This document shows positions 9,285 to 17,718 of a stretch of 64,000 nucleotides of DNA, in pieces; position 1 is the stretch's first letter; every line of letters starts with the position of its first letter. Made by a program: the position numbers and the translations under genes. Under the pieces are notes generated by a model. That model did not search any database, had not been told where the DNA came from, and saw nothing but the letters and a program-made list of their open reading frames with translations. Source of the DNA: an uncultured Burkholderiales bacterium (lineage in GTDB: Bacteria; Pseudomonadota; Gammaproteobacteria; Burkholderiales; Burkholderiaceae_C); the NCBI GenBank assembly GCA_903838355.1, contig CAILYC010000040.1, positions 98,086 through 162,085 of the forward strand, written 5' to 3'.

Positions 9285-9315
9285 TGACAAGTATTGTCCA
9301 ATGTACCATTTGTCA
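9285..9315. promoter_or_regulatory. Inverted repeats upstream of the response regulator
   Basis: TGACAA at 9285-9290 is mirrored by TTGTCA at 9310-9315 (19-base spacer), and ACAA-GTA-TTGT at 9287-9297 is a nested palindrome. The site is 24-54 bases upstream of the response-regulator ATG, where an autoregulatory operator is common. Binding is inferred, not shown. Confidence 0.35.
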
Positions 9316-9464
9316 CTTCGAAAAAAATGTTTTCCCGCTTGCGCATTGCAAAAAAAGATCATGAGCTAGAGGGCTGGGCCTTCATCCCTAGGTTTTAGGG
9401 CGTTTATGCACGAATCTACGTCGCAATTCTTGATGTGCGACTGTGGCTTCAAACCGCTTCAAAA

Positions 9465-10088
9465 TTAAGTGCCGTGATGGGAAGCACCGACCCAGCCTGG
9501 CAAATAACTCGCATCATGGGTCAAGGCGAGGGCCACCGCGACTTGGGTGAGCGCTGTCCATTGGGGCTTTTTGGGGATGGGTAGGCGCGTGCGGAAATGC
9601 TCAGCCCATAAAAATTCGCTGTAGGGCGTGGTGTCCTTGGCATAACCGCCGGCTTTTCTCACCAAACCCGCCAAACTGCGGTAGGGGTCATCCTTTAACT
9701 CGCCCACGTGGATGGGGAGCAGGTCAACGCTCACCCGCCTGCCCTTTTCATTAAAAGGATAGACCCACTGGTGAAACTCCATCATTCGCCAAAACGTGGC
9801 CCTCTCCAGATGAGACCAGTCCGCGAGCACCATCAAAAACACTTTTTTTTGTCCCACTTGGTGCAAGGCCAAGCCCAAGTGATGGTGGTCCACGATATAG
9901 GGTCGCTGGCCTGGCCCCATCACACAGGGAAACCAATGCTGGTTGAGAACCTCAGTGCGCGCCTTTTTGGCCAGTGCTTGCCACTCCAAAACTTTGTTGT
10001 GCACCTCCCAGTAACCCACAGAGCACTGTGTCGGGATCAAATCGTCCAAATGGGCTGCCACTGTGTGGTGATGAAGGGGTCGCAACAT
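9465..10088 (-). CDS. ParB-like (ParBc_2) family protein
   Basis: 207-residue cytosolic protein. The segment PTQCSVGYWEVHNKVLEWQ...PYIVDHHHLGLALHQVG is the signature of the ParBc_2 putative ParB-like/sulfiredoxin-fold family (DHHH in place of the ParB GHHR). It lacks the ParB helix-turn-helix and dimer domains, so it is not a chromosome-partition ParB; the enzymatic role is unknown. The start ATG at 10088 has no strong ribosome-binding site. Alone between the response-regulator promoter and the MDR gene. Confidence 0.8.
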   Translation of the reverse strand: MLRPLHHHTVAAHLDDLIPTQCSVGYWEVHNKVLEWQALAKKARTEVLNQHWFPCVMGPGQRPYIVDHHHLGLALHQVGQKKVFLMVLADWSHLERATFWRMMEFHQWVYPFNEKGRRVSVDLLPIHVGELKDDPYRSLAGLVRKAGGYAKDTTPYSEFLWAEHFRTRLPIPKKPQWTALTQVAVALALTHDASYLPGWVGASHHGT

Positions 10089-10177
10089 GTTAGGGTTCTT
10101 AAAAAGGGATTGGCAATCAAGGGAGATGAGACTCGAGCCAGTGCTGTCGATGTTTCAACAAATGGGCACCTGAGTTC

Positions 10178-11161
10178 TCAAGCGACTTGCACTTTAAGGA
10201 CCACATTGCCCAAGACACTGCCCGACTCCACCCACTCGTGGGCCGAGGCGATGTCATCAAGCGTTGTGGTCTTGCCCACCGCATGAACGAGTGCGCTACT
10301 CTCCAGCATTTGCGTCAAACTGGCCAAACAATCCTCGCGGTCTTTGGGCTTCAAGTCATAGACGAGCATGAATTTCAAATCCACCGACTTCCACAGCAAA
10401 GGTCTGAAGGGCATCTTCACTTCGGGGGAGTTCGAGCCGTAGCAGACAAAGCGCGCGTGATTCGACACCGCCGTGGTTTGCAGCAACTCACAGGTGCTGG
10501 AGAAATCCATATCGATCACGCAGTCGACACCCAAACCACCAGTCAAACGGGCCACCTCGTCCACGATCGATTCGGTTTTGTAATTGATCAAGTGCTCAAT
10601 TCCAGCGGTCAATGCGTGAGCGGCGCGTTTGGCCGATCCCACCGTGCCGATCACCCGGGCCCCAGCCATGCGCGCCATTTGAACCGCATAGTGGCCCACG
10701 GCAGACCCAGCCCCTGTCACCAACACCGTTTTACCTTCAAGGGGTCCACACAAACGGGTGGCTTGCAAAGCAGTCAAGGCGGGGATGCCCAGGCAAGCGG
10801 CACTTTCAAAATCGAGATGATCGGGCATTTTGACGGCGTGAGAAGAGGAAAGGGTCAAGAACTCACAGGCACTGCCGTGTGTTCGAACCCACTGCGCATT
10901 CCAAAGCCAGACTCGCTCACCGATTCTGGACGGCGACACGCCTTGTCCGACACTCACCACAATTCCAGCACCATCGCTGTGGGGAATGATGCGCGAAGCG
11001 CCCAAAGGCCGGCCCAAACGCGACTTGACGTCCGAGGGGTTCACCCCAGACGTGATCACCTTCACCCCAACCTCTGCCGGACCGGGCTCAGGCAGGGGCA
11101 TCTCGCCCACGATCAAACACTCTCTGGCTGGACCATTTTTTTCGTACCAAGCTGCTTTCAT
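10178..11161 (-). CDS. NADPH:quinone oxidoreductase-like MDR protein
   Basis: 327-residue medium-chain dehydrogenase/reductase without the structural and catalytic zinc cysteines, as in the quinone oxidoreductase (zeta-crystallin) group. The GroES-like domain starts MKAAWYEKNGPAREC; TSGVNPSDVKSRLG marks the family. The Rossmann motif VLVTGAGSAVGHYAVQMARMAGA (about 145-165) binds NADPH. Expected reaction: reduction of quinones or reactive alkenals, a detoxifying role. The start at 11161 has GGAG seven bases upstream. Divergent from the Rieske oxygenase gene with a CCTAGG motif between them. Confidence 0.9.
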   Translation of the reverse strand: MKAAWYEKNGPARECLIVGEMPLPEPGPAEVGVKVITSGVNPSDVKSRLGRPLGASRIIPHSDGAGIVVSVGQGVSPSRIGERVWLWNAQWVRTHGSACEFLTLSSSHAVKMPDHLDFESAACLGIPALTALQATRLCGPLEGKTVLVTGAGSAVGHYAVQMARMAGARVIGTVGSAKRAAHALTAGIEHLINYKTESIVDEVARLTGGLGVDCVIDMDFSSTCELLQTTAVSNHARFVCYGSNSPEVKMPFRPLLWKSVDLKFMLVYDLKPKDREDCLASLTQMLESSALVHAVGKTTTLDDIASAHEWVESGSVLGNVVLKVQVA

Positions 11162-11345
11162 CGAGCACTCCGTTGAACTGTAGATTGAGAACACCAGGGG
11201 TCATCATAGCCAAGTTTTACCGCATGGACTAGAAGGGCGCAGTGGAAAACCAAAGACCGCGCAAAATAGAGAACGGATCACATTCATCACCATTGCAAGC
11301 AGTTCCAAATCCCGGCTCCTGCGCCCAGTTCAGGACCCAAACTGG

Positions 11346-11362
11346 CAAAACCTAGGGTTAAG
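11346..11362. promoter_or_regulatory. CCTAGG motif copy between the MDR and Rieske genes
   Basis: AAAACCTAGGGTTAAG; on the reverse strand it reads TTAACCCTAGGTTTT, close to the copies at 15601, 24071 and 26399. It is 75-80 bases before the oxygenase start. Possible operator of a shared regulator; inferred from recurrence only. Confidence 0.3.
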
Positions 11363-11430
11363 TCTTTCCCCGAAAGCGGCATCAACTGTGTAAAAATAGA
11401 ACTTTTCACTCGCTCACACACTTGCCTGCC

Positions 11431-12732
11431 ATGTGCCCACTCGATCACCCCTTGAATACTCCCCCGAAGCCCCAGACAGCGCCCACAAGCGCCCCGGGTG
11501 CAAGCCTTGCGCGAGCCTGGCCAAAAGAGGGCTTTACTCGAGCGCCCTACTGGGTTTACTTGGACTCCCAGACCTATGCCAATGAACAGACCCACATCTT
11601 TCGAGGAGCGCACTGGCACTATGTCGGCTTGGAGGTTGAAGTCCCCAACCCAGGCGACTATAAGACCACCTACATTGGCGAGCAGTCGGTGGTGCTCACC
11701 CGCGCCGACGACCACAGCTTGAATGTGGTGGTGAACCGCTGCGCGCACCGCGGCAACATGGTGTGTAGAGAGCCCTTTGGTAAAGCGAAAAAACTCTACT
11801 GCGTCTACCACGCCTGGAGCTTCACCTTGAAAGGGGACTTGAGCCACGCGGCCTTTAGTCAAGGACTCCGAGGCGAAGGGGGGCTGCCCAAGGACTTTGC
11901 TTTGGGCGACCATGGCCTGCAAAAATGCCGTGTGGCGACCCTGTGTGGCTTGGTGTTTGCCACGTTCTCTGACAAAACCCCCCCTCTCGAAGAGTGGCTT
12001 GGCGAAGTCGCCGTTGGGATCAAGCGGGTCTTGAACCGCCCCTTGAAAGTGCTTGGCTACGACACCCAGCGCATCCATGCCAATTGGAAGACTTACCACG
12101 AGAACCCTCGCGACTCCTACCACGCCAACATCTTGCACACCTTTTACGGAACATTTGGTCTGTCGCGCATGTCACAAGAATCGGGCATGGTGCTCGACCA
12201 AGCCGGTCGCCATGTCTACTTCTACACCAAAGCGGGCACGGAAAAAAAATCCGCCGACTACGAGGCCACCACCTCACAATTGCGCTCGCACAATGATGGG
12301 CTCAAGCTTGAGGACTCGAGCATTTTGGGCTGGAAGGATGAGTTTGGCGACGGCGTGAGTGTGCAAATTTTGAGCACCTACCCAGGTTTTGTATTGCACC
12401 AAATTGCCCACAGCTTGGCCACTCGCCAAATCTGCCCCAAGGGGGTGGGTCAAACCGACTTGGTCTGGACTTACTTTGGCTTTGCCGACGACGACGAGGC
12501 GATGACGCAAAAGCGTTTGGTTCAAACCAATTTGGCGGGATCAGCAGGCATGGTCTCGGTGGAAGACGCAGCCGTGTGCGAGATGATGCAGCACGCCATG
12601 GCCGACGCCCAGGTGGGGGAGTCCTTCATCGAAATGGGCGGCAAGGATCTCGACATCCAAGGGTCGAGCAAACTCTCAGAGCGCGCCATTCGCAACTTTT
12701 GGCATCACTATAAAGAGGACATGGGACTTTGA
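11431..12732 (+). CDS. Rieske aromatic ring-hydroxylating oxygenase, large subunit (salicylate 5-hydroxylase NagG-like)
   Basis: 433 residues, the size of NagG-type alpha subunits. The Rieske [2Fe-2S] motif is Cys104-x-His106 and Cys124-x-x-His127 (RCAHRGNMVC...LYCVYHAWSF). The mononuclear iron site is Asp228, His231 and His236 in ENPRDSYHANILHTF. With the small subunit downstream and gentisate dioxygenase nearby, the likely reaction is 5-hydroxylation of salicylate or a related benzoate to gentisate; anthranilate or other benzoates remain possible. It needs a ferredoxin and a reductase, neither of which is in the window. The ATG at 11431 is preferred to an in-frame TTG at 11422; no clear Shine-Dalgarno. 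Confidence 0.88.
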   Translation: MCPLDHPLNTPPKPQTAPTSAPGASLARAWPKEGFTRAPYWVYLDSQTYANEQTHIFRGAHWHYVGLEVEVPNPGDYKTTYIGEQSVVLTRADDHSLNVVVNRCAHRGNMVCREPFGKAKKLYCVYHAWSFTLKGDLSHAAFSQGLRGEGGLPKDFALGDHGLQKCRVATLCGLVFATFSDKTPPLEEWLGEVAVGIKRVLNRPLKVLGYDTQRIHANWKTYHENPRDSYHANILHTFYGTFGLSRMSQESGMVLDQAGRHVYFYTKAGTEKKSADYEATTSQLRSHNDGLKLEDSSILGWKDEFGDGVSVQILSTYPGFVLHQIAHSLATRQICPKGVGQTDLVWTYFGFADDDEAMTQKRLVQTNLAGSAGMVSVEDAAVCEMMQHAMADAQVGESFIEMGGKDLDIQGSSKLSERAIRNFWHHYKEDMGL

Positions 12733-12816
12733 TCGCGCCCCAAGGGCAAAAACCCAGAGCCTGCTGCGGCCATAGGCCGCAGGCCAAGGCCTACAACACC
12801 CCACACGAAATACACC

Positions 12817-13296
12817 ATGATTGATTTTGAACCCCATTACCGCCGAGTTGAACAATTGATCTACGCTTGGGCTCGTGCCATTGACGAGGACCGCGTTGAG
12901 CACATCGCTGAGCTTCTCTTCGACGACGGGCGCTACACGGTGAAGTCACGCTTTAACCATGACCGCGGCTTGCCGCTGGCCGTCATTGACGCCCAAAGCG
13001 CCGCGCAGCTGCGCGACCGCATTTTGTCCATGCGAAAAGCCAATGTTTATCAACCCCAACATTACCGCCACATGCTCTCGGGCGTTCACATTGCCTCGGG
13101 CGACGACAATACCTTTGAGGTTACACACAATTTCCTCATTGTGCGCACCATGGATTTGAGTGGTGACATGAAAATTTTCGCCACTGGGCAATGCCACGAT
13201 CTCATCGTACTCACCCCCGAGGGTGCGAAGTTCAAAGAAAGGCTCTTCCTTTTTGATTCACGCGTAGTCGAGACCTTGATGGTGATACCGCTCTAA
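12817..13296 (+). CDS. Ring-hydroxylating oxygenase small (beta) subunit, NagH-like
   Basis: 159-residue cone-fold (SnoaL/NTF2-like) beta subunit, matching the approximately 160 residues of NagH-type subunits. Family features are the N-terminal RRVEQLIYAWARAIDEDRVEHIAELLFDDGRYTV and the middle HMLSGVHI. It forms the alpha3beta3 oxygenase with the upstream large subunit and has a structural rather than catalytic role. It follows that gene by 84 bases, and is followed after 58 bases by a Bug receptor gene, so the three are probably one operon. Confidence 0.88.
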   Translation: MIDFEPHYRRVEQLIYAWARAIDEDRVEHIAELLFDDGRYTVKSRFNHDRGLPLAVIDAQSAAQLRDRILSMRKANVYQPQHYRHMLSGVHIASGDDNTFEVTHNFLIVRTMDLSGDMKIFATGQCHDLIVLTPEGAKFKERLFLFDSRVVETLMVIPL

Positions 13297-13354
13297 AAGT
13301 GGATTTCCCTGTAGCCCCACAACACCCAATAGCATCTTTCCTCCTTTTTGCCCT

Positions 13355-14359
13355 ATGAACACAACATCGCCTTTGATAGATCGACGTCAAGCCCTTGCAC
13401 TCCTCGCGGCCACGGGGGGGTTGAGTGGACTGCCCATTTTGTCGGCTTGGGCGGATGGCGTGTCCGATTGGCCGCAACGGCCCATCCGCTTGATCGTTCC
13501 CAACCCGGCCGGAGGTTCGGCCGATGTGCTGCCCAGGCTTCTTTGCGAGGCCTTGTCCACCAAACTCAACCAAGCCGTGATTGTGGACAACCGACCCGGT
13601 GCAGCCGGCAATATTGGTGCCGAGTGGTTCAACGCGGCCGAGCCCGATGGCTACACCTTGATGGCCTCACCGCCCACGACTTTGACCATCAACGTGAGCC
13701 TTTACCCCAAAATCAATTACGACCCCAGCAAATTCGTACCGATCGCAGTGATCGCCACTGTGAGCAACGCTTTGTTGGTGCACCCCTCGGTGCCGGCGCA
13801 AACACTGCAAGAATTCATCTCCTACGTTCGCGCCAATCCTGACAAACTGGCCTATGCCTCCCAGGGCAACGGTTCAACTGCACACCTCACCGCGGAGTTG
13901 TTCAAACAAAAAACAAACACCCACCTCACCCACATTCCTTACAAAGGCGACGCACCCGCCATTGCCGATTTATTGGCGGGCCATGTGCAAGTGATGTTTG
14001 GCAATTTATCGGCGGCTTCAGCCCATTTGAAGTCGGGCAAATTGCGCCTCTTGGCCGTCACGAGCCCCAAGCGCAATCCCAATCACCCACAAATCCCCGC
14101 CATCAGTGAAGTGATCCCTGGGCTCGTGTCTGTGACCTGGTTTGGTGTGGTCGCCCCGCCCAAAACACCGTTGGCCATCGCGAGCAAAATCTCCAAAGCC
14201 ATCGCAGAGGTTTTAAGGTCTCCCGAGATCATCAAAAAATACGAAGACTTGGGTGCAGAGCCTGTTGGTAACGCCCCTGAGGAGCTCGCGCAGTGGATGC
14301 GTGAAGAGACGGTGCGTTGGCGCGAGGTCATCAAAAGCGGCAACATGACGATCGACTAA
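13355..14359 (+). CDS. Bug/TctC family periplasmic solute receptor
   Basis: 334 residues. A Tat-like leader (DRRQALALLAATGGLSGLP, cleavage around ILSAWA-DG) precedes the TctC domain. Bug marks: WPQRPIRLIVPNPAGGSADVLPR, VDNRPGAAGNIGAE, PDGYTLM, ASQGNGSTAHL and HIPYKGDAPAI. These receptors bind carboxylates, including aromatic acids, for tripartite tricarboxylate transporters, often with membrane subunits encoded elsewhere. Its position behind the two oxygenase subunits suggests the ligand is the substrate of that enzyme. Convergent with gentisate dioxygenase. Confidence 0.92.
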   Translation: MNTTSPLIDRRQALALLAATGGLSGLPILSAWADGVSDWPQRPIRLIVPNPAGGSADVLPRLLCEALSTKLNQAVIVDNRPGAAGNIGAEWFNAAEPDGYTLMASPPTTLTINVSLYPKINYDPSKFVPIAVIATVSNALLVHPSVPAQTLQEFISYVRANPDKLAYASQGNGSTAHLTAELFKQKTNTHLTHIPYKGDAPAIADLLAGHVQVMFGNLSAASAHLKSGKLRLLAVTSPKRNPNHPQIPAISEVIPGLVSVTWFGVVAPPKTPLAIASKISKAIAEVLRSPEIIKKYEDLGAEPVGNAPEELAQWMREETVRWREVIKSGNMTID

Positions 14360-14445
14360 AGGGGCTCGAACCCAAAGTGTCGACGCAGAGTCGATGAAAA
14401 CCAGATCATCAGCCCTTCTTCTTGCGTCGTCTTCGGAGGGTTAAT

Positions 14446-15489
14446 TTATCCCCAATTTTCATAAACACCGAGCTTGCGGTGCAATGGTGACTCATCGGTC
14501 ATGAACACATAACAGGGCTGCGTGGCGTTCAAGTTTTTAAGCACCACCGCGCCATAGCCCGGCACACAAGCGGTGTCGGCCTCGTTCAAGGTGAAGACTT
14601 TGTCATCGGTCTTGAGCTCAAAGCCGCCTTCGATCACATGAAAAACACAGGCGGGTGAGCGAGCGGGCAGTCGCAGGGTTTGACCTGGGCGCAGCATCAA
14701 CGCGTAGTAGCCCAAAATGTTTTCCACATCTTGGCCATTCAACGCATTGATGTAGGTGACCTGGACGCACTCCACGTTGGCGGCATCGTTGGCCAAATGG
14801 TTCAAGGCCTCTTTGACGTCGCTCCAGGCAAACCGCAAAACCGGATAGGCCTTGTCCGCGCGGGTAAAAAACGGTGTAGGAATCACGCCCGCACCGCTGT
14901 ACTGCGCCTCACTGTGCCCGGGCTGGGGCTCTTGGTGTGTGCCATTGACATGGTATGACGCCTCCATGTAGTAGACCATGGGCAGGTCCAGCACATCGAG
15001 CCAAATGACGGGTTGGTCGCCATCGTGACCGTGCTCGTGCCACAGTCCGGTTGGGGTCAGGATCAAGTCGCCACGGCTCATGGGACACTTCTCACCTTGC
15101 ACCGTGGTGTAGGCACCCTCGCCTTCGACAATCATGCGCACCGCGTTGGGAGTGTGGCGATGGGGAGGTGCTAATTCGCCCGGCAGTAGCAACTGCATGC
15201 CCAAATAAATGGCGGCACTGGCCTGCATCTTTTGGAGACCATGACCTGGATTGGCCAAGACCAACACCCGGCGCTCAGCTTTCTCGATGGGGGTGAGCTC
15301 ACCGGCTTTGATGAGCAAAGGCCGAATGTCACCGTAGGCCCAAGCCGTGGCTTGGGTCAAGGGGCGCGGCCGAGTCTGGGGCAAGACCCCTCTTAAGCTC
15401 GGCCACAAGGGCACGAGGTTGTGCGCGGTCAGATCTTTCACATACTCTGTGGGCAAATCTTCCAATTTGGCAAGTTCTACGTCTTCCAT
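14446..15489 (-). CDS. Gentisate 1,2-dioxygenase
   Basis: 347-residue bicupin. The N-terminal cupin has GMQLLLPGELAPPHRHTPNAVRMIVEGEGAYT (His ligands of Fe(II) in HRH), followed by PTGLWHEHGHDG and DVLDLPMVYYMEA; the second cupin is about 265-340. This is the pattern of gentisate 1,2-dioxygenase (NagI/GtdA class), which opens gentisate to maleylpyruvate. Start at 15489: AGGAG lies seven bases upstream; an upstream TTG at 15543 lacks it. The next genes of the route (maleylpyruvate isomerase, fumarylpyruvate hydrolase) are not in the window. It lies downstream of, and on the same strand as, the FAD monooxygenase that would supply gentisate. Confidence 0.93.
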   Translation of the reverse strand: MEDVELAKLEDLPTEYVKDLTAHNLVPLWPSLRGVLPQTRPRPLTQATAWAYGDIRPLLIKAGELTPIEKAERRVLVLANPGHGLQKMQASAAIYLGMQLLLPGELAPPHRHTPNAVRMIVEGEGAYTTVQGEKCPMSRGDLILTPTGLWHEHGHDGDQPVIWLDVLDLPMVYYMEASYHVNGTHQEPQPGHSEAQYSGAGVIPTPFFTRADKAYPVLRFAWSDVKEALNHLANDAANVECVQVTYINALNGQDVENILGYYALMLRPGQTLRLPARSPACVFHVIEGGFELKTDDKVFTLNEADTACVPGYGAVVLKNLNATQPCYVFMTDESPLHRKLGVYENWG

Positions 15490-15600
15490 GTCTTGACTCC
15501 TGTGGGTCTTGTCGATACAAAAAAAAGCGGCTGAGAGCGTCAAAATTCACGCTGCCTTGAAAAAAATCAAGCCTAAGTCCAATTCAAAGCTTAGTCCTCG

Positions 15601-15616
15601 GTTTAATCCTAGGTTC
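15601..15616. promoter_or_regulatory. CCTAGG motif copy upstream of gentisate dioxygenase
   Basis: GTTTAATCCTAGGTTC, 112-127 bases before the gentisate dioxygenase ATG and just past the end of the FAD monooxygenase gene. Shares GTTTAA-n-CCTAGGTT with the copy at 24071. Possible operator, inferred. Confidence 0.3.
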
Positions 15617-15626
15617 AAGCCTCAGC

Positions 15627-16835
15627 TCAAGCCTGCACACCCGAGAGGCAGTTGGCGTGCTTCCAACCATACAACCACTCGAGGGCATCGAAAAAGCGCT
15701 CGGTGCTGCGGCCTCGCCACAAATCATTTCTCACCAAGCGCTCAACGCCGCTTGCGTGATAGAGTTTGCCCATTTCGCGAGAAGAAAGCACAATCCTCGC
15801 TGTTCTGGCCACCCGGGCCCTTTGGTACAAATCCAAAGCTCGCACCCAATCGTGCGCGCAAACTCTCAAGCACTCGGCCAGTGTCACCGCATCTTCCATG
15901 GCCATGCAAGCGCCTTGCGCCATATACTGCGTGGTCGGGTGGGCCGCGTCCCCCAACAAAGTGCTGCGTCCAAAACTCCACTGTGCAATCGGGTCTCGAT
16001 CCGCGGTGGCCCACCGTCGCCAACTCTTGGGTAAATCGATGAGTTGGCGCGCCTGAGGGCACACACCTTCAAAATAGCTTTGCACCTCGGCTTGTGAGCC
16101 CTCAGTGACACCCCACTCTTCGGTCTGCCGTGAGTGAAAGGTCACCACCACATTGTATTGTTCACCGCCCTTGAGGGGGTAATGCACCAAGTGGCAATTA
16201 GGCCCCACCCAAAGTGCGGCGGCATTCCATTGCAGCTCTTTGGGAAACTCTTGAACGGGCACGACAGCGCGGTAGACCACATGGCCAGTGACGCGGTGAG
16301 GGTCTGCCACAAAATGCTGCCTCACCACCGACTTCACACCGTCGGCTCCAATCAAGGCTTGCCCATCAAACGCGCGGTTGTTTTGATCATAGACGCGCAC
16401 GCCGTTTGCAAGGGTCTCGATGCGTTCGATTCTGGTCGAGGTAAGAAACTCAACATGGTCACTTTCCTTGGCCGCCTCCAAAAGCGACTGGTGCATGTCT
16501 GCTCGGTGGATGACGGCATAGGGGTTGTCAAAGCGGTCTCGAAATGCTTGTCCTGTTGGGATCTTGACCACGACCTTGGCATCCACCGCATCGCACATGA
16601 TCAGGTCATCGGTGTAGACCGCCCGGGTTCTGGCACGCTCACCCAAGCCCAAGGCATCAAAAGCGGCAAAGGCATTGGGGCCGAGTTGAATACCCGCGCC
16701 GATCTCCCCAAGCTCTGGAGCTTGCTCGAAAATGGTGGAGGCCACGCCCTGCTTGGACAAGGCCAAGGCCGCCGCCAAACCGCCGATCCCTCCCCCCACA
16801 ATCAAAACAGGGGCAGATTGCACGTTTTTGGACAT
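15627..16835 (-). CDS. FAD-dependent aromatic monooxygenase, 3-hydroxybenzoate 6-hydroxylase-like
   Basis: 402-residue group A flavoprotein monooxygenase. It has the FAD motif VLIVGGGIGGLAAALALSKQG at the N-terminus, ADGVKSVVR (DG motif region) and LLGDAAHPTTQYMAQGACMAMEDA (GD motif). Length and the TTQYMAQGACMAMEDAVTLAECL block match 3-hydroxybenzoate 6-hydroxylases (NagX/MhbM) more closely than salicylate 1-hydroxylase. Expected reaction: 3-hydroxybenzoate + NADH + O2 to gentisate, the substrate of the next gene on this strand. Start 16835 begins MSKNVQSAPVLIVGG with AAAAGG upstream; an earlier in-frame ATG at 16979 would add a 48-residue non-family leader. Salicylate hydroxylase is the alternative. 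Confidence 0.85.
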   Translation of the reverse strand: MSKNVQSAPVLIVGGGIGGLAAALALSKQGVASTIFEQAPELGEIGAGIQLGPNAFAAFDALGLGERARTRAVYTDDLIMCDAVDAKVVVKIPTGQAFRDRFDNPYAVIHRADMHQSLLEAAKESDHVEFLTSTRIERIETLANGVRVYDQNNRAFDGQALIGADGVKSVVRQHFVADPHRVTGHVVYRAVVPVQEFPKELQWNAAALWVGPNCHLVHYPLKGGEQYNVVVTFHSRQTEEWGVTEGSQAEVQSYFEGVCPQARQLIDLPKSWRRWATADRDPIAQWSFGRSTLLGDAAHPTTQYMAQGACMAMEDAVTLAECLRVCAHDWVRALDLYQRARVARTARIVLSSREMGKLYHASGVERLVRNDLWRGRSTERFFDALEWLYGWKHANCLSGVQA

Positions 16836-17012
16836 GAACTGAAAAACCTTTTCTTCACTCGAACTGTACACTGACCCACATTGGCCAAGACGCTTGTGCG
16901 GGCCAATAAAATTCCTCAGCCAAGGCGACACACTCAAGTATATCGACACAAAGGGAAATACTCTCTGACAACAATCCACTCTTTTTTGAAGGGTGGTCCC
17001 ACTCCAGAATAA

Positions 17013-17026
17013 AATACCTAGGTATT
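17013..17026. promoter_or_regulatory. 14-base perfect palindrome with CCTAGG core
   Basis: AATACCTAGGTATT, perfectly palindromic, followed by a half-like AACCCTAGAC. It lies between the divergent FAD monooxygenase (start 16835) and marR (start 17096) genes, where an operator serving either gene would be expected. The most symmetric copy of the CCTAGG motif in the window. Confidence 0.45.
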
Positions 17027-17069
17027 AACCCTAGACTCCAACAGGCTTTAAAGCTCCATCTGACAATTG

Positions 17070-17083
17070 GTTGCTTAGGCAAC
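17070..17083. promoter_or_regulatory. Probable MarR-type operator, autoregulatory
   Basis: GTTGC-TTAG-GCAAC is a perfect inverted repeat ending 12 bases before the marR start. Its TTGCTTAGGCAA core fits the E. coli MarR operator consensus TTGCCNNGGCAA at all but one of the fixed positions. This placement would let the regulator shut off its own gene and the efflux genes behind it. Confidence 0.55.
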
Positions 17084-17095
17084 TAAAATGAGGGA

Positions 17096-17659
17096 ATGAC
17101 TGTTCAAACGCCGCCCGTCATCGGGGATTTCTACCAAAGCGAGACCTATTTGCAAGCCTTTTGTGTCGGGCGTCTCATTCGTAAAGTGTTCAACTCAATT
17201 TTGAGCCAAGCCGATGAAGAGCTTGCCGCCTTTGGTTTGACCTATGCCCAATGGTTCCCCCTTTTTCAACTGACCCAATCGAGCTCTTGGACAGTGCTGG
17301 GTTTGGCCAAAGAAATAGAAGTCAACCCTGGCGCCCTGACCCGCTCACTCGATCGCCTGGAGAAAAAAGGCCTCATTCAGAGAAAGCGCAGTCTCTTGGA
17401 CAAGCGTGTGGTCCAACTCACCTTGACCGAGCAAGGCAAAGAAATTGCCACCCGCGTGCCGCTTATTTTGAGCGGCGTGATGAATCGACATCTGAGCGGC
17501 TTGGGACCCCAAGCGAGCCGTGTTCTCATCGAATCACTGCAACAAATGCTGATCTCGGGCGAGCGCGCACTCGAGCAAGACCCATGCAAAAAAAAACCGG
17601 CCAGTGACTCCACGCCCTCAAAGCATACCCAAAAGCCACCCCATTCACTTCAGCATTGA
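17096..17659 (+). CDS. MarR family transcriptional regulator of the efflux operon
   Basis: 187-residue winged-helix repressor. The core wHTH is LGLAKEIEVNPGALTRSLDRLEKKGLIQRKRSLLDKRVVQLTLTEQGKEI, with the wing DKRVVQLTLT typical of MarR/EmrR. Dimer helices flank it, and the tail after about 165 is Lys/Pro/Ser-rich and probably disordered. It is the first gene of a marR-OMF-emrA-emrB set, so it probably represses the drug-efflux genes and is released by phenolic ligands. GAGGGA directly abuts the ATG at 17096, closer than usual for a ribosome site. Confidence 0.9.
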   Translation: MTVQTPPVIGDFYQSETYLQAFCVGRLIRKVFNSILSQADEELAAFGLTYAQWFPLFQLTQSSSWTVLGLAKEIEVNPGALTRSLDRLEKKGLIQRKRSLLDKRVVQLTLTEQGKEIATRVPLILSGVMNRHLSGLGPQASRVLIESLQQMLISGERALEQDPCKKKPASDSTPSKHTQKPPHSLQH

Positions 17660-17718
17660 ACACCATGACACACCAAAACCCTTCATCTCAGCCTGCCACA
17701 CCACGGCTCACAGGGTCA

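Noticed and set aside
9465..10088. ParB-like protein as partner of the ParA at 32982
   Set aside because: It belongs to the ParBc_2 type without HTH or dimer domain, and is 23 kb away on the other strand, so a partition pair is not supported.
10187..11176. 329-codon plus-strand frame opposite the MDR oxidoreductase gene
   Set aside because: Antisense shadow of a gene with Rossmann and family motifs; His/Arg/Gln-rich, no recognisable domain, no ribosome-binding site.
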